Source: Flavobacterium sp. GSB-24 (GTDB taxonomy: Bacteria > Bacteroidota > Bacteroidia > Flavobacteriales > Flavobacteriaceae). From it: a stretch of DNA of 64,000 nt. The notes under the pieces were generated by a model. That model saw nothing but the letters and a program-made list of their open reading frames with translations, was not told the DNA's origin and searched no databases. The stretch is from the NCBI RefSeq assembly GCF_027924665.1, contig NZ_AP027043.1:3038001-3102000 (forward strand), written 5' to 3'. Both the position numbers and the translations under genes were made by a program. Position 1 is the first letter of the stretch. Every line of letters begins with the position of its first letter. This document shows positions 52,699-64,000 of this stretch, in pieces.

Positions 52699-53631
52699 AT
52701 GAAACTATATATAAAATCATTAGAAACGTATTTCATTTTAATATGTTCTTTTATCACGTTTTGTGCCACAGCGCAACAAGATCCTCAATATACACAGTAT
52801 ATGTATAATACTATGGCGGTAAATCCAGCTTACGCTGGATCTACCGGAACCATAGAAGCAGCACTTTTATATCGTTCACAATGGATTGGAATTGATGGAG
52901 CTCCAGAAACACAATCCTTTTCCATTCATTCTCCTCTTCGAAATGAAAAAATAGGTTTGGGTTTGAGTGTTGTAAATGATAAAATTGGTCCTTCTGATGA
53001 ACTGTATCTTGATGGAAATTTCTCTTATTCAGTACCATTAGGTTATGAAAAAAGACTTGCTTTTGGATTAAAAGCAGGAATGAGAATGTTAAACATAGAT
53101 TGGTCTAAAGGAAGATACTACGACAATGATGATGTTTTGTTAAATCAGAACATCAATAATCAAATGAAATTAGCAGTCGGAGCCGGAATTTATTATTATA
53201 CTGATAAATGGTATGTAGGGCTTTCTGTTCCAAGTTTTATTAGAAATGATTATTATGACGATGTTCAGGAATCTATTGATTATGATCGTCTGCATTACTT
53301 TTTAATGGGAGGTTACGTTTTTGATTTGAATCCAAATTTGAAATTTAAACCGGCATTTTTAGTAAAAGCAGTAAGCGGGGCACCACTTACGGCAGACATA
53401 TCAGCAAATTTTATGATTCAAGAAAAGTTTGTTATAGGAGGAGCTTATCGAACAGATGATTCTGTGAGTATACTGGCAGGTTTTCAAATTTCACCAAGTT
53501 TTTATCTTGGATATGCTTTTGATTACACTGTAAGCCAATTGAATAAATACAATGATGGTTCGCATGAAATCATCTTGCGTTATCAATTTGTTAAAAACCA
53601 AAGCAAAATTAAATCTCCTCGATTCTTCTAA
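52699..53631 (+). CDS. PorP/SprF-family T9SS outer membrane protein
   Basis: The 310-residue protein has a signal peptide (about 1-25) and the family start QQDPQYTQYMYNTMAVNPAYAGS, then barrel strands through GLSVVNDKIGPS and a C-terminal HEIILRYQF. Members of this family are needed for secretion or surface attachment of particular type B-domain proteins, as SprF is for SprB. It lies 47 bp after the adhesin gene and is probably its dedicated partner. Confidence 0.94.
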   Translation: MKLYIKSLETYFILICSFITFCATAQQDPQYTQYMYNTMAVNPAYAGSTGTIEAALLYRSQWIGIDGAPETQSFSIHSPLRNEKIGLGLSVVNDKIGPSDELYLDGNFSYSVPLGYEKRLAFGLKAGMRMLNIDWSKGRYYDNDDVLLNQNINNQMKLAVGAGIYYYTDKWYVGLSVPSFIRNDYYDDVQESIDYDRLHYFLMGGYVFDLNPNLKFKPAFLVKAVSGAPLTADISANFMIQEKFVIGGAYRTDDSVSILAGFQISPSFYLGYAFDYTVSQLNKYNDGSHEIILRYQFVKNQSKIKSPRFF

Positions 53632-53642
53632 AAATAAAACCT

Positions 53643-55580
53643 ATGAGAAAACTATATATCCTATGTTTAATTTTGAGCGTTACGTTTAGTTTCGCTCAAA
53701 AAACAAACTTAAAGAAAGCAGATGCCTTGTTTAGAAACTTTTCTTATCTAGATGCTTCTAAAGCCTATGAGGAATGTTTGCAGAACATAAAAGATCCTTC
53801 AGCTCAAACCCTGAAAAATGCTGCCGATTCTTACTATTTCATTTCAGATTCTAGAAATGCACTTAAATGGTATAGAAAGCTGTATGAAGTTCAAGGAAAT
53901 AATTTGACTGACATTTACTATCTGCGTTATATCCAATCGATGAAAGCCGTTATGGATTATGATGAAGCAGATAGAGTTACAAAAGAATATCTGGATAAAA
54001 AGGGAGATAAAAAAGAGATAAGCAGATATGTTGCCCAAAAGAAATATATGGACAGCGTGGCAAAAGCAAAACCTCTTTATACCATTAAAAATTTAGATAT
54101 TAATACTAGTAAATCAGATTTTGGAGCCACTTTTTTCAAAGACAATGTGGTTTTTACATCGGCTCGTGACACTACTAAGTTTAGTGAAAAACTATATACT
54201 TGGAACAATCAGCCTTTTCTGAATTTATATCTTGCGGAAAGAAATCCTGCCGATGGAAGTTTGTTTAATGAAACAGTATTTCTTCCGAATGTAATGACTA
54301 AATATCACGAGGCAACAGCAAGTTTTGATACTCAGGGAAAAACGATTTACTATTCGACAAATATTGTAAAGAAAAACAAATTAGTTGTTGACGATGCAAA
54401 AATCAATAATTTTCAGATTATCAAAGGATCAATTGTTGATAATAAGTTAGAGAATCCGCAGAAAGTATTTTTTGACAGTGATGATTATTCCGTAGGACAT
54501 CCAGCATTAAGTGAAGACGGGCAGTGGCTTTTCTTCGCATCAGACATGCCGGGAGGATTTGGTGAAACAGATTTGTACGTGGTAAAAATCGCAGCTGACG
54601 GAACTATGAGCTCGCCTTTAAATTTAGGACCTAACATTAATACAATTGGTAACGAAGTATTTCCATTTTTTCAAAACGGGACTTTGTATTTCTCTTCAGA
54701 CGGACATTATGGCTGGGGAGATTTAGATGTCTATGAAAGTAAATTTCTGGGAGATGGAAATTTCACGACCCCTAAAAATCTTGGTGCACCAGTTAATAGT
54801 AACAAAGACGACTTTTCTTTTATAATTGACAGAACAGATGGTTATGGATATTTTTCTTCTAATAGAGCAGGAGGAAAGGGCGATGATGATATCTATTCTT
54901 TCGTAAAAGGAAAACCAGTCTGCAATCAGAGTATTTCGGGAATGGCTATAGATCGTAAAAGTAAAAAACCTTTGACTGATGTTACGATAATGGCTTATAA
55001 CTCTTTCAGCGAAGTTCTTGGAGAAACAAAAACCAATTTCGATGGAAAATATGCCATAGAAGTTCCTTGCAACAAAGTAATTAAAATGATCGCGGCAAAA
55101 CCGAACTACAGCAGTGATGATAAAACGGTTGAAACCACTAAAGAAAATGGAGGCGAAATCAAAGATGTAAATTTTGAATTGAGTAACTACGATGACTTAG
55201 TTGTTAAAAAACAAGGGGTTGAAAAAGTCGATGTAAATCCAATTTATTTCGATTACGACAAATACGACATTACGCCAAAAGCAGTTGAAGAATTGTCTAA
55301 AGTAGTTTTTATTATGCGAAAATTTCCAAACATCAGAATCAAAATTGAATCACATACAGATTCTAGAGGAAAAGACGCCTACAATTTAAAACTTTCAGAC
55401 AACAGAGCTAAATCTACAAGAGATTATATTGTCTCTCAAAACATTGATCCTTCTAGAATTGAAAGCGCAATTGGTTATGGCGAAACTCGTTTAATTAATA
55501 AATGTAAAAATGGTGTAAAATGTACAGAAGAAGAGCACCTGTTAAATAGACGTTCAGACTTTATCATTATTCAAAAATAG
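53643..55580 (+). CDS. OmpA-family protein with TPR, PD40 and CarboxypepD_reg-like domains
   Basis: The 645-residue protein has a signal peptide (about 1-18). A TPR-like region (about 20-115) and a beta-propeller of PD40-type repeats (about 150-420) with HPALSEDGQWLFFASDMPGGFGETDLYVV and YFSSNRAGGKGDDDIYSF follow. A CarboxypepD_reg-like domain (about 425-515) precedes the C-terminal OmpA peptidoglycan-binding domain (about 530-645, ESHTDSRGKDAYNLKLSDNRA). The layout resembles PorE, which ties the T9SS to peptidoglycan. It is 11 bp after the SprF-like gene. Confidence 0.94.
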   Translation: MRKLYILCLILSVTFSFAQKTNLKKADALFRNFSYLDASKAYEECLQNIKDPSAQTLKNAADSYYFISDSRNALKWYRKLYEVQGNNLTDIYYLRYIQSMKAVMDYDEADRVTKEYLDKKGDKKEISRYVAQKKYMDSVAKAKPLYTIKNLDINTSKSDFGATFFKDNVVFTSARDTTKFSEKLYTWNNQPFLNLYLAERNPADGSLFNETVFLPNVMTKYHEATASFDTQGKTIYYSTNIVKKNKLVVDDAKINNFQIIKGSIVDNKLENPQKVFFDSDDYSVGHPALSEDGQWLFFASDMPGGFGETDLYVVKIAADGTMSSPLNLGPNINTIGNEVFPFFQNGTLYFSSDGHYGWGDLDVYESKFLGDGNFTTPKNLGAPVNSNKDDFSFIIDRTDGYGYFSSNRAGGKGDDDIYSFVKGKPVCNQSISGMAIDRKSKKPLTDVTIMAYNSFSEVLGETKTNFDGKYAIEVPCNKVIKMIAAKPNYSSDDKTVETTKENGGEIKDVNFELSNYDDLVVKKQGVEKVDVNPIYFDYDKYDITPKAVEELSKVVFIMRKFPNIRIKIESHTDSRGKDAYNLKLSDNRAKSTRDYIVSQNIDPSRIESAIGYGETRLINKCKNGVKCTEEEHLLNRRSDFIIIQK

Positions 55581-55690
55581 TTTTATGTTTTCGTGGTAAT
55601 TTATTGATTATCATTCTAAAACATGTAACGTCGAAACCATTTGGAAGTTGGTTTTTATTAATTCTTTTTTTAAGAATAATGGACAAGGAG

Positions 55691-55725
55691 AAAATCAGAC
55701 TGCATGAATTTGCAGTCTGATTTTT
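55691..55725 (+). terminator. Terminator of the adhesin cluster
   Basis: AAAATCAGACTGCA (55691-55704) and TGCAGTCTGATTTTT (55711-55725) form a 14-bp stem followed by T residues, 110 bp after the OmpA-family stop. Confidence 0.85.
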
Positions 55726-55782
55726 GATTTTTTAAAACTTTCAATTTTTATGCTTTTGAACAAAAATAAATTCTAATTTTGA

Positions 55783-58490
<2,708 letters not shown>

Positions 58491-58504
<14 letters not shown>

Positions 58505-59402
58505 TTGTACCTTGGTTTGTATGTGGTTTGTCTTTATCAAAATAAAAATCTATTCGACCTAAATTGATTCCGTAACAGCCTACCTGATTTACCAATACCT
58601 CTTTACCAGCTTTATTTTTTACAATAGTTGGTTTGTCTAAAAAAGTATGAGTATGACCCCCAATAATTAAGTCAATATCTTGAGTTTGTTCAGCAAATTT
58701 CAAATCGCTTATTTTAGTTGGATCATCTTTATATTTATATCCCAAATGCGAAAGACAAATTACTAAATCACATTTTTGTTCCTTTTTCAAAAGCTGTGTC
58801 ATGTCCTGCGCAATTTCTACAGGATTATTATAAACAGTTTCCTTGTATAATTGCTTGTCTACCAAACCTTGTAATTCAATTCCAACTCCAAAAACACCAA
58901 CCTTAATTCCGTTTTTATTGAAGATTTTGTACGGTTTTACATGTCCCTCCATAACCGTATTTTTAAAATCATAGTTAGAACAGATAAAATCAAAAGTGGC
59001 GTGAGGAAGCTGAGCGTATAAGCCATCAAGGCCGTTATCAAAATCATGGTTTCCAATAGTCGAAGCATCATACTTCATCATACTCATCAATTTAAATTCC
59101 AATTCACCGCCATAATAATTAAAATATGGAGTTCCCTGGAAAATGTCTCCTGCATCTAAAAGAAGCACATTCGAATTTTCTTTACGAATAGACTCTATTA
59201 ATGCCGCACGACGAGATACGCCGCCCATATTAGGATTACGCGGATCATCAGCAGGAAAAGGATCAATGTGGCTGTGCACATCATTAGTATGTAAAATTGT
59301 TAAATGTTTAATATCGTTAGTTTCAAAACTGCTCAAAGACAATCCTAAACTTAGTAGGGCAGTGCTTGCTGCTGTTTTTTCGATAAACTCTCTTCTTTTC
59401 AT
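58491..59402 (-). CDS. 5'-nucleotidase-type metallophosphoesterase, catalytic half, probable Tat substrate
   Basis: The 303-residue protein has a twin-arginine signal (KRREFIEKTA) and the UshA-type catalytic domain: LHTNDVHSH near 36-44, DAGDIFQG, GNHDFDNG, CLSHLGYK and IIGGHTHTFLD. It ends after this domain and lacks the C-terminal substrate-binding domain usually fused to it. That domain is encoded separately 45 bp upstream in the same operon. Confidence 0.92.
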
Positions 59403-59447
59403 TTTATATTTTTTTTGCAGGAATGCTTACTTTTTTCTTTAATTTTT

Positions 59448-60227
59448 TTATTCTTCTGTAATTCTGATATTTTTCGGAGCCACAACTGTGTCTACATCTT
59501 TAAAATAATCAATCAATACATTTCTAAGTTTATAGTTTAAGTCAAACTTTTGAGTGCCTTTCGCAAAGAAAGTCATACTGTCACCGCCATTTGCCAAATA
59601 ATCATTTGTAGCTACATAATAAGTCTTGTTCACATCTAGCGGTTTTCCTTGAACTAGGATGTTTTTTGCAGTATTGTCTTTTGCAATTGTAAAAGTCATT
59701 CCAGACAAAGGCTGCGGTTTTTTCTCCTTAATAATATAGGCTGCAATTTCTAAAATTTGTTCCCCTTTTAAAGCTATAACAACCAGATTGTTTTCGAAAG
59801 GCATAATTTCAAAAGCGGTTCTCGTAGTTACATTTCCTTTAGGAAGAATTGCGCGGATGCCACCATGATTTAAAAGACACAAATCGATATCTTTATTTTC
59901 ACGGGCTTTAAAAACGGTATTTCCTCTTTGAAGGCAAACATCAGCCAATAGACTTCCAATGCTGGTCTGCCATTTTCCTGTACTCTTGTCTAAAGTTTCA
60001 GGAGCATAAGCCAAAACATTATCCAAATCTTGGTTAATGTGATCACGATAAGGTTTAATAAAGTTTTCAATTGCTGGAGTTTCAGCAGTTTTTTCAGTAA
60101 CAGGAAGTTGTTTCCCTTCAATTTTGTTTAGATTGTAATTTTTTTGACTACAGGAAACTGTAAAAAAAAGTGTTAAGAATATAACAAAAAGTTTCAAAAA
60201 TCCGTTATACTTTTTTAGTTTTACCAT
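59448..60227 (-). CDS. 5'-nucleotidase C-terminal domain lipoprotein
   Basis: The 259-residue protein has a lipoprotein signal (FFTVSC, Cys26) and a stand-alone 5'-nucleotidase C-terminal domain: IGSLLADVCL, NHGGIRA (normally NGGGIRA), ENNLVVIALKGEQI and LANGGDSMTFF. This domain binds the nucleoside and normally follows the catalytic domain in one chain. It is the upstream gene of the pair with the metallophosphatase, so the two products probably work together in the periplasm. Confidence 0.9.
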   Translation of the reverse strand: MVKLKKYNGFLKLFVIFLTLFFTVSCSQKNYNLNKIEGKQLPVTEKTAETPAIENFIKPYRDHINQDLDNVLAYAPETLDKSTGKWQTSIGSLLADVCLQRGNTVFKARENKDIDLCLLNHGGIRAILPKGNVTTRTAFEIMPFENNLVVIALKGEQILEIAAYIIKEKKPQPLSGMTFTIAKDNTAKNILVQGKPLDVNKTYYVATNDYLANGGDSMTFFAKGTQKFDLNYKLRNVLIDYFKDVDTVVAPKNIRITEE

Positions 60228-60274
60228 TTTAAATGCAACTTAAATAATTAATTTTGTAATCTAGTAAAAGTACT

Positions 60275-60787
60275 ATGTTTTTAAATTATATAAAGGAATT
60301 TTTTGTAAAAAAATCATTAAAAAATAACTTAAGTAACAATAAAAACGAGGTCTTTTCTAAGAACGTTCAAACAATTGGTTTATTGATAGATGAAAGTAAT
60401 TTTGACCATTCTGAAGCGCTGATTAACGAATTAAAGCTTAAAGGAATTGCTTCAGAAAACATAAAAGTTGTTGCATACAGAGGAAAAATTAACGAGAAAG
60501 AAACGTATTTAAGACCTACTTTTGGTAAAAAACATATCAATTGGAAAGGAGAAATTACCGAAGATTTTTTGAACAAATTTGTGAATTCAGAATTTGATCT
60601 TTTGTTGAGTTATTATAATGTCGAAAATGTCATTTTAATGATGATCACCAATAAATCAAAAGCTAAATTTAAAGTCGGATTTTCTGCTGTAGATCAAAAA
60701 TTGAACCGCTGGATGATTAGTACAGAATTAGAAAATTACAAACTATTCGTTTCAGAATTGTTTAGGTATTTAAAAAATATAAAATAA
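60275..60787 (+). CDS. DUF6913-like protein
   Basis: The 170-residue protein has a basic N-terminus and a mixed alpha/beta body with GLLIDESNF, YLRPTFGKKHINWKG, FDLLLSYYNVEN and KAKFKVGFSAVDQ. It matches a conserved Flavobacteriaceae family I believe is DUF6913, usually found next to dapA as here (14 bp apart). No catalytic motif is recognised. Confidence 0.75.
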   Translation: MFLNYIKEFFVKKSLKNNLSNNKNEVFSKNVQTIGLLIDESNFDHSEALINELKLKGIASENIKVVAYRGKINEKETYLRPTFGKKHINWKGEITEDFLNKFVNSEFDLLLSYYNVENVILMMITNKSKAKFKVGFSAVDQKLNRWMISTELENYKLFVSELFRYLKNIK

Positions 60788-60801
60788 ATTACAATTAAAA
60801 T

Positions 60802-61683
60802 ATGCAATCATTAATAGGAACTGGTGTTGCTCTTGTGACTCCATTTAAAAAAGATTTTTCAGTTGACATCGAAGCTTTACAGCGAATTGTAAACTTCTCT
60901 ATAGATGGCGGAGTGGAGTATCTTGTTGTTATGGGGACTACAGCAGAAAACGCTACCCTTACAGCAGAAGAGAAAGAATTGGTTATAAATACTGTAATCG
61001 ATGTAAATAAAGGAAGACTGCCTCTAGTTTTAGGAGTTGGCGGGAATAATACTATGCAGATTGTTGAAGAATTAAAAACAAGAGATTTTTCTGCTTTTGA
61101 AGCAATATTATCTGTTTCACCATATTATAATAAACCAACACAGGAAGGAATTTACCAGCATTTTAAAGCAATTGCAGAGGCTTCTCCAATTCCTGTAATT
61201 CTATATAATGTTCCAGGAAGAACATCAAGTAATATGCTTCCTTCAACCGTTATACGTCTTGCTAATGATTTTGAAAATGTTGTAGCAATTAAAGAAGCTG
61301 CAGGAGACATGGCGCAGGCAATGCAAATTATTAAAAATGCACCAAAAGATTTTCTAGTTATTTCTGGAGATGATATGCTGGCACTACCAATTGTTTTGGC
61401 TGGCGGCGCTGGTGTTATTTCTGTAATTGGACAAGGTTTTCCGAAAGAATTTTCAGAAATGATTCGTTTAGGATTGAATAAAAAAGTGGCAGATGCATTC
61501 AAAACCCATTATTTCTTGTCAGACAGTATTGATATGATTTTTGAGCAGGGAAATCCAGCTGGAATTAAACAAATCTTCCAAGCCCTTGGAATTGCTGATA
61601 ATACCGTTCGTCTTCCTTTAGTAAGCGTAGATGATTCATTGGCAGAAAGATTAAATGAATTTGTGAAAAACAGTATTAAATAA
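60802..61683 (+). CDS. dapA: 4-hydroxy-tetrahydrodipicolinate synthase
   Basis: DapA condenses pyruvate and aspartate semialdehyde in lysine/diaminopimelate synthesis. The 293-residue TIM barrel shows [42 protein letters not shown] (catalytic Tyr), [12 protein letters not shown] (Tyr and Arg) and AIKEAAGD with the Schiff-base Lys. Normal length. Confidence 0.97.
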   Translation: MQSLIGTGVALVTPFKKDFSVDIEALQRIVNFSIDGGVEYLVVMGTTAENATLTAEEKELVINTVIDVNKGRLPLVLGVGGNNTMQIVEELKTRDFSAFEAILSVSPYYNKPTQEGIYQHFKAIAEASPIPVILYNVPGRTSSNMLPSTVIRLANDFENVVAIKEAAGDMAQAMQIIKNAPKDFLVISGDDMLALPIVLAGGAGVISVIGQGFPKEFSEMIRLGLNKKVADAFKTHYFLSDSIDMIFEQGNPAGIKQIFQALGIADNTVRLPLVSVDDSLAERLNEFVKNSIK

Positions 61684-61720
61684 ACGTAAGTTTTACGGTA
61701 TTTTATTATACTAAAAAATA

Positions 61721-61752
61721 TTTTGTAGTAGCTAAATTAATAACTAAATTTG
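61721..61752 (+). promoter_or_regulatory. Bacteroidota sigma-A promoter for bamD-rpoZ-coaBC
   Basis: TTTTG (TTG at 61723-61725), 19-bp spacer, then TAAATTTG at 61745-61752 match the consensus exactly. A small hairpin CACCGAA/TTCGGTG (61754-61769) starts 2 bp after the -7 element and would lie at the beginning of the leader. Confidence 0.85.
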
Positions 61753-61818
61753 CCACCGAAACTTCGGTGTGATTTTGCTTTGGCAAATTGTCTGAGAGAT
61801 CATAATAAAAGTAAGAAA

Positions 61819-62613
61819 ATGAAAAGAATAGTATCGCTGTTAATTGTTGTGGCCCTTTTTTGTTCTTGTAGTGAGTATCAAAAAGCATTAAAAAATGAAG
61901 ATGTTGCGGCTAAATTTGAGATGGCAACCAAAATGTATGATGCTGGTAAATATTCAAAAGCGATTCGTCTTTTCGAACAATTGGCTACATCTTATAGAGG
62001 AAAACCTCAGGCAGAAAAGCTATTTTACATGTTTTCGCAATCTTATTATAAAACAAAACAATATTATTTAGCTGGTTACCAGTTCGAAAGTTTTGTTTCA
62101 GGTTATCCACGAAGCGAAAAAGTGCAGGAAGCTGCTTTTTTAGGTGCATACAGCTATTCAAAACTTGCACCAGTTTACAGTTTAGACCAAACAGATACCG
62201 TAAAAGCATTAGAAAAATTACAAGCTTTTATTGATAATTATCCAAATTCAGAATATGTAGCTCAGGCAAATGAAACTGTGCAGCTGTTAAATGGTAAATT
62301 AGAGAAAAAAGCATATGAAAATGCTAAAGGTTACAATACAATTTCAGATTACAAATCAGCTTTAGTTGCTTTTGATAATTTTATCGCTGATTATCCTGGA
62401 ACACCTTTTAAAGAAGATGCGCTGTTTTATAAATATGATTCAGCATATCAATTGGCAATCAATAGTGTACCTTCAAAAATGGAAGAACGCCTAAATGTTG
62501 CCAAAGTAGCTTACAATAACTTAGTTAAGTTTAAAAGCGACACAAAATACAAAGTTAAAGCAGACGAAATGAATGCTAGAGTTGAAACAGATTTACAAAA
62601 ATTTACTAAATAA
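61819..62613 (+). CDS. bamD: Outer membrane assembly lipoprotein BamD
   Basis: BamD is the essential TPR lipoprotein of the barrel-assembly machine. The ATG at 61819 gives a proper lipoprotein signal (LFCSC). A longer frame from a TTG at 61750 is rejected because it reads through the promoter hairpin. The 264-residue product has TPR motifs (KMYDAGKYSKAIRLFEQLA, YFMFSQSYYKTKQYYLAGYQFESFVSGYPRSEKVQEA region, DYKSALVAFDNFIADYPGTPFKEDA). It is 8 bp before rpoZ. Confidence 0.93.
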   Translation: MKRIVSLLIVVALFCSCSEYQKALKNEDVAAKFEMATKMYDAGKYSKAIRLFEQLATSYRGKPQAEKLFYMFSQSYYKTKQYYLAGYQFESFVSGYPRSEKVQEAAFLGAYSYSKLAPVYSLDQTDTVKALEKLQAFIDNYPNSEYVAQANETVQLLNGKLEKKAYENAKGYNTISDYKSALVAFDNFIADYPGTPFKEDALFYKYDSAYQLAINSVPSKMEERLNVAKVAYNNLVKFKSDTKYKVKADEMNARVETDLQKFTK

Positions 62614-62621
62614 ATAAAGTC

Positions 62622-62939
62622 ATGGATTTAAAAAAGACGAATGCTCCTGTTAACACAATAACTTACAACAAAACAGTTATTGAAGAGCCAACAGGAAATG
62701 TGTATGAGGCAATTACCATTATGGCTAAAAGAGCAAATCAAATTAATTCTGAGATTAAAAAAGAATTGACTGAAAAATTAGAAGAGTTTGCTACTTATAA
62801 TGATAGTCTAGAAGAAGTTTTTGAAAATAAAGAACAAATCGAAGTTTCTAAATTTTACGAAAAATTACCTAAACCACACGCTTTAGCTGTTCAAGAATGG
62901 TTAGACGGTAAAACTTACCACAGAAGTTCAAACAAATAA
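62622..62939 (+). CDS. rpoZ: RNA polymerase omega subunit (RpoZ family)
   Basis: The 105-residue product has the omega core TGNVYEAITIMAKRANQINSEIKKEL near 24-49. It is the divergent omega form of Bacteroidota with an acidic helical tail. Operon position between bamD and coaBC is the usual one in Flavobacteriaceae. Confidence 0.92.
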   Translation: MDLKKTNAPVNTITYNKTVIEEPTGNVYEAITIMAKRANQINSEIKKELTEKLEEFATYNDSLEEVFENKEQIEVSKFYEKLPKPHALAVQEWLDGKTYHRSSNK

Positions 62940-62946
62940 CAGTATA

Positions 62947-64000
62947 ATGTCAGTTTTAAACGGGAAAAAAATTTTACTGGGAGTTTCTGGTGGAATTGCA
63001 GCCTATAAAACAGCCTCATTAGTACGACTTTTTATAAAAGCAGGTGCACATGTCCAAGTGATAATGACACCTGCTTCTAAGGATTTTGTAACTCCATTAA
63101 CGTTATCTACGTTATCTAAAAATCCAGTACATTCAAGTTTCTTTAATCAAGATGATGAAGATGCAGTTTGGAACAATCATGTTGAATTAGCACTTTGGGC
63201 TGATCTTATGTTGATTGCTCCCGCTACAGCCAATACATTATCGAAAATGGCTACAGGAAACTGTGATAATCTTTTAATTGCAACCTATTTATCGGCCAAA
63301 TGTCCAGTTTATTTTGCACCTGCAATGGACTTGGATATGTATAAGCATCCTTCAACTTTATCCAGTTTTGCGGCATTAAAACAGTTTGGAAATGTAATGA
63401 TTCCAGCTGAAAATGGCGAATTGGCTAGTGGCTTATCTGGTGAAGGAAGAATGGCTGAACCTGAAAATATAATTGCTTTCTTAGAAGCTGATTTAGAGAG
63501 TAAACTGCCGTTAAAAGGAAAAAAAATACTAGTTACTGCAGGACCAACATACGAAGCGATAGATCCCGTACGTTTTATAGGAAATCATTCTTCTGGGAAA
63601 ATGGGGTTTGATATTGCCAATGAAGCTGCAAGTCTAGGAGCAGAGGTGTTTTTAATTGCGGGTCCAACACACTATAAGGCTAAGAACGCTTTAGTTAAAG
63701 TTGTAGATGTTGTATCTGCTCAAGAAATGTACGATGCTTGTCATTTGTATTTTAATGAAGTCGATGCGGCGATCGCAGCTGCAGCTGTTGCAGATTACAA
63801 ACCGAAATTTGTTGCAGACCAGAAAATTAAGAAAACTGTAGCTGAGTTTTCGATAGAACTTGAAAAGACAAAAGATATCTTGTCTTCTTTGGGAGCTATT
63901 AAAAAAAATCAGTTTTTAATTGGATTTGCATTAGAAACTGAAAATGAAATTGAAAATGCTAAGTTGAAAATTCAGAAAAAAAACTTAGATTTGATTGTTT
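62947..64000 (+). CDS. coaBC: Phosphopantothenoylcysteine decarboxylase / phosphopantothenate-cysteine ligase, 3' truncated by the window
   Basis: The frame opens with ATG at 62947 and is still open at the window edge, giving about 351 residues. The CoaC part has LLGVSGGIAAYK, IMTPASKDFVTPL, NNHVELALWADL (active-site His), IAPATANTLSKMATGNCDNLL and PAMDLDMY. The CoaB part begins near residue 190 with LVTAGPTYEAIDPVRFIGNHSSGKMG and includes AAAVADYKPK. Both steps of coenzyme A synthesis are present. It is 7 bp after rpoZ. Confidence 0.96.
   Translation, partial: MSVLNGKKILLGVSGGIAAYKTASLVRLFIKAGAHVQVIMTPASKDFVTPLTLSTLSKNPVHSSFFNQDDEDAVWNNHVELALWADLMLIAPATANTLSKMATGNCDNLLIATYLSAKCPVYFAPAMDLDMYKHPSTLSSFAALKQFGNVMIPAENGELASGLSGEGRMAEPENIIAFLEADLESKLPLKGKKILVTAGPTYEAIDPVRFIGNHSSGKMGFDIANEAASLGAEVFLIAGPTHYKAKNALVKVVDVVSAQEMYDACHLYFNEVDAAIAAAAVADYKPKFVADQKIKKTVAEFSIELEKTKDILSSLGAIKKNQFLIGFALETENEIENAKLKIQKKNLDLIV

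Overview
The window is a chromosomal stretch from a member of the Bacteroidota, almost certainly a Flavobacterium close to the F. johnsoniae group. The evidence is AT-rich DNA with A-rich leaders and no clear Shine-Dalgarno sites, a SusC/SusD pair, a type IX secretion (T9SS) type B C-terminal domain with PorP/SprF and OmpA partners, a B1 metallo-beta-lactamase of the BlaB/JOHN kind, and promoters of the Bacteroidota form TTG-N19-TAnnTTTG. I saw no tRNA, rRNA, CRISPR array, prophage or transposase gene.

Layout. 1-12.1 kb is a polysaccharide utilisation locus on the plus strand: SusC, SusD, a GH144-type lipoprotein, an esterase-like hydrolase, a GH3 beta-glucosidase, then a glycerophosphodiesterase and a GH43 enzyme. 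GH144 plus GH3 points to beta-1,2-glucan. The glycerophosphodiesterase and hydrolase raise the possibility that the natural substrate is a phosphoglycerol- or acyl-substituted periplasmic glucan. A secreted M28 peptidase follows. 13.7-26.1 kb is mostly minus strand: a Coq4-like protein, a C92-type amidase, an outer membrane protein, kdsA, a small overlapping two-ORF module (49-aa ORF plus a DUF6169-like protein), a YhhN lysoplasmalogenase with an AGMO-like hydroxylase, clpS-prmA, tpiA, a TlpA-like thioredoxin, a DoxX/thioredoxin fusion and a DUF1599 protein. 26.2-34.4 kb mixes housekeeping and stress genes (folP, rlmH, secreted adenosine deaminase, OsmC, pirin, an AlkC-type glycosylase, nadC) with intergenic gaps rich in palindromic repeats. 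34.5-41.7 kb holds a YihY protein, DUF2147, the metallo-beta-lactamase, priA, a LytTR regulator and the rpsF-rpsR-rplI operon.

41.7-55.6 kb is the most distinctive part. A long AT-rich gene-poor stretch precedes a 9.7-kb gene for a roughly 3,234-residue secreted Ig-like adhesin, followed by PorP/SprF-like and OmpA/PD40 genes that probably export and anchor it. Inside the adhesin gene is a 7 x 240-bp tandem array with a 720-bp higher-order duplication. Five copies of a roughly 150-residue domain I do not recognise sit in its N-terminal half.

55.8-64 kb is ligA, a membrane protein overlapping both neighbours, a 5'-nucleotidase split into two genes, dapA, bamD, rpoZ and the start of coaBC, which runs off the window.

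Non-coding DNA is unusually structured. At least five unrelated palindromic repeat families lie between genes; one is present twice in opposite orientation. Short 7-bp tandem repeats, each with a different unit, recur just upstream of start codons, and one 14-copy array lies directly after the tpiA stop codon.
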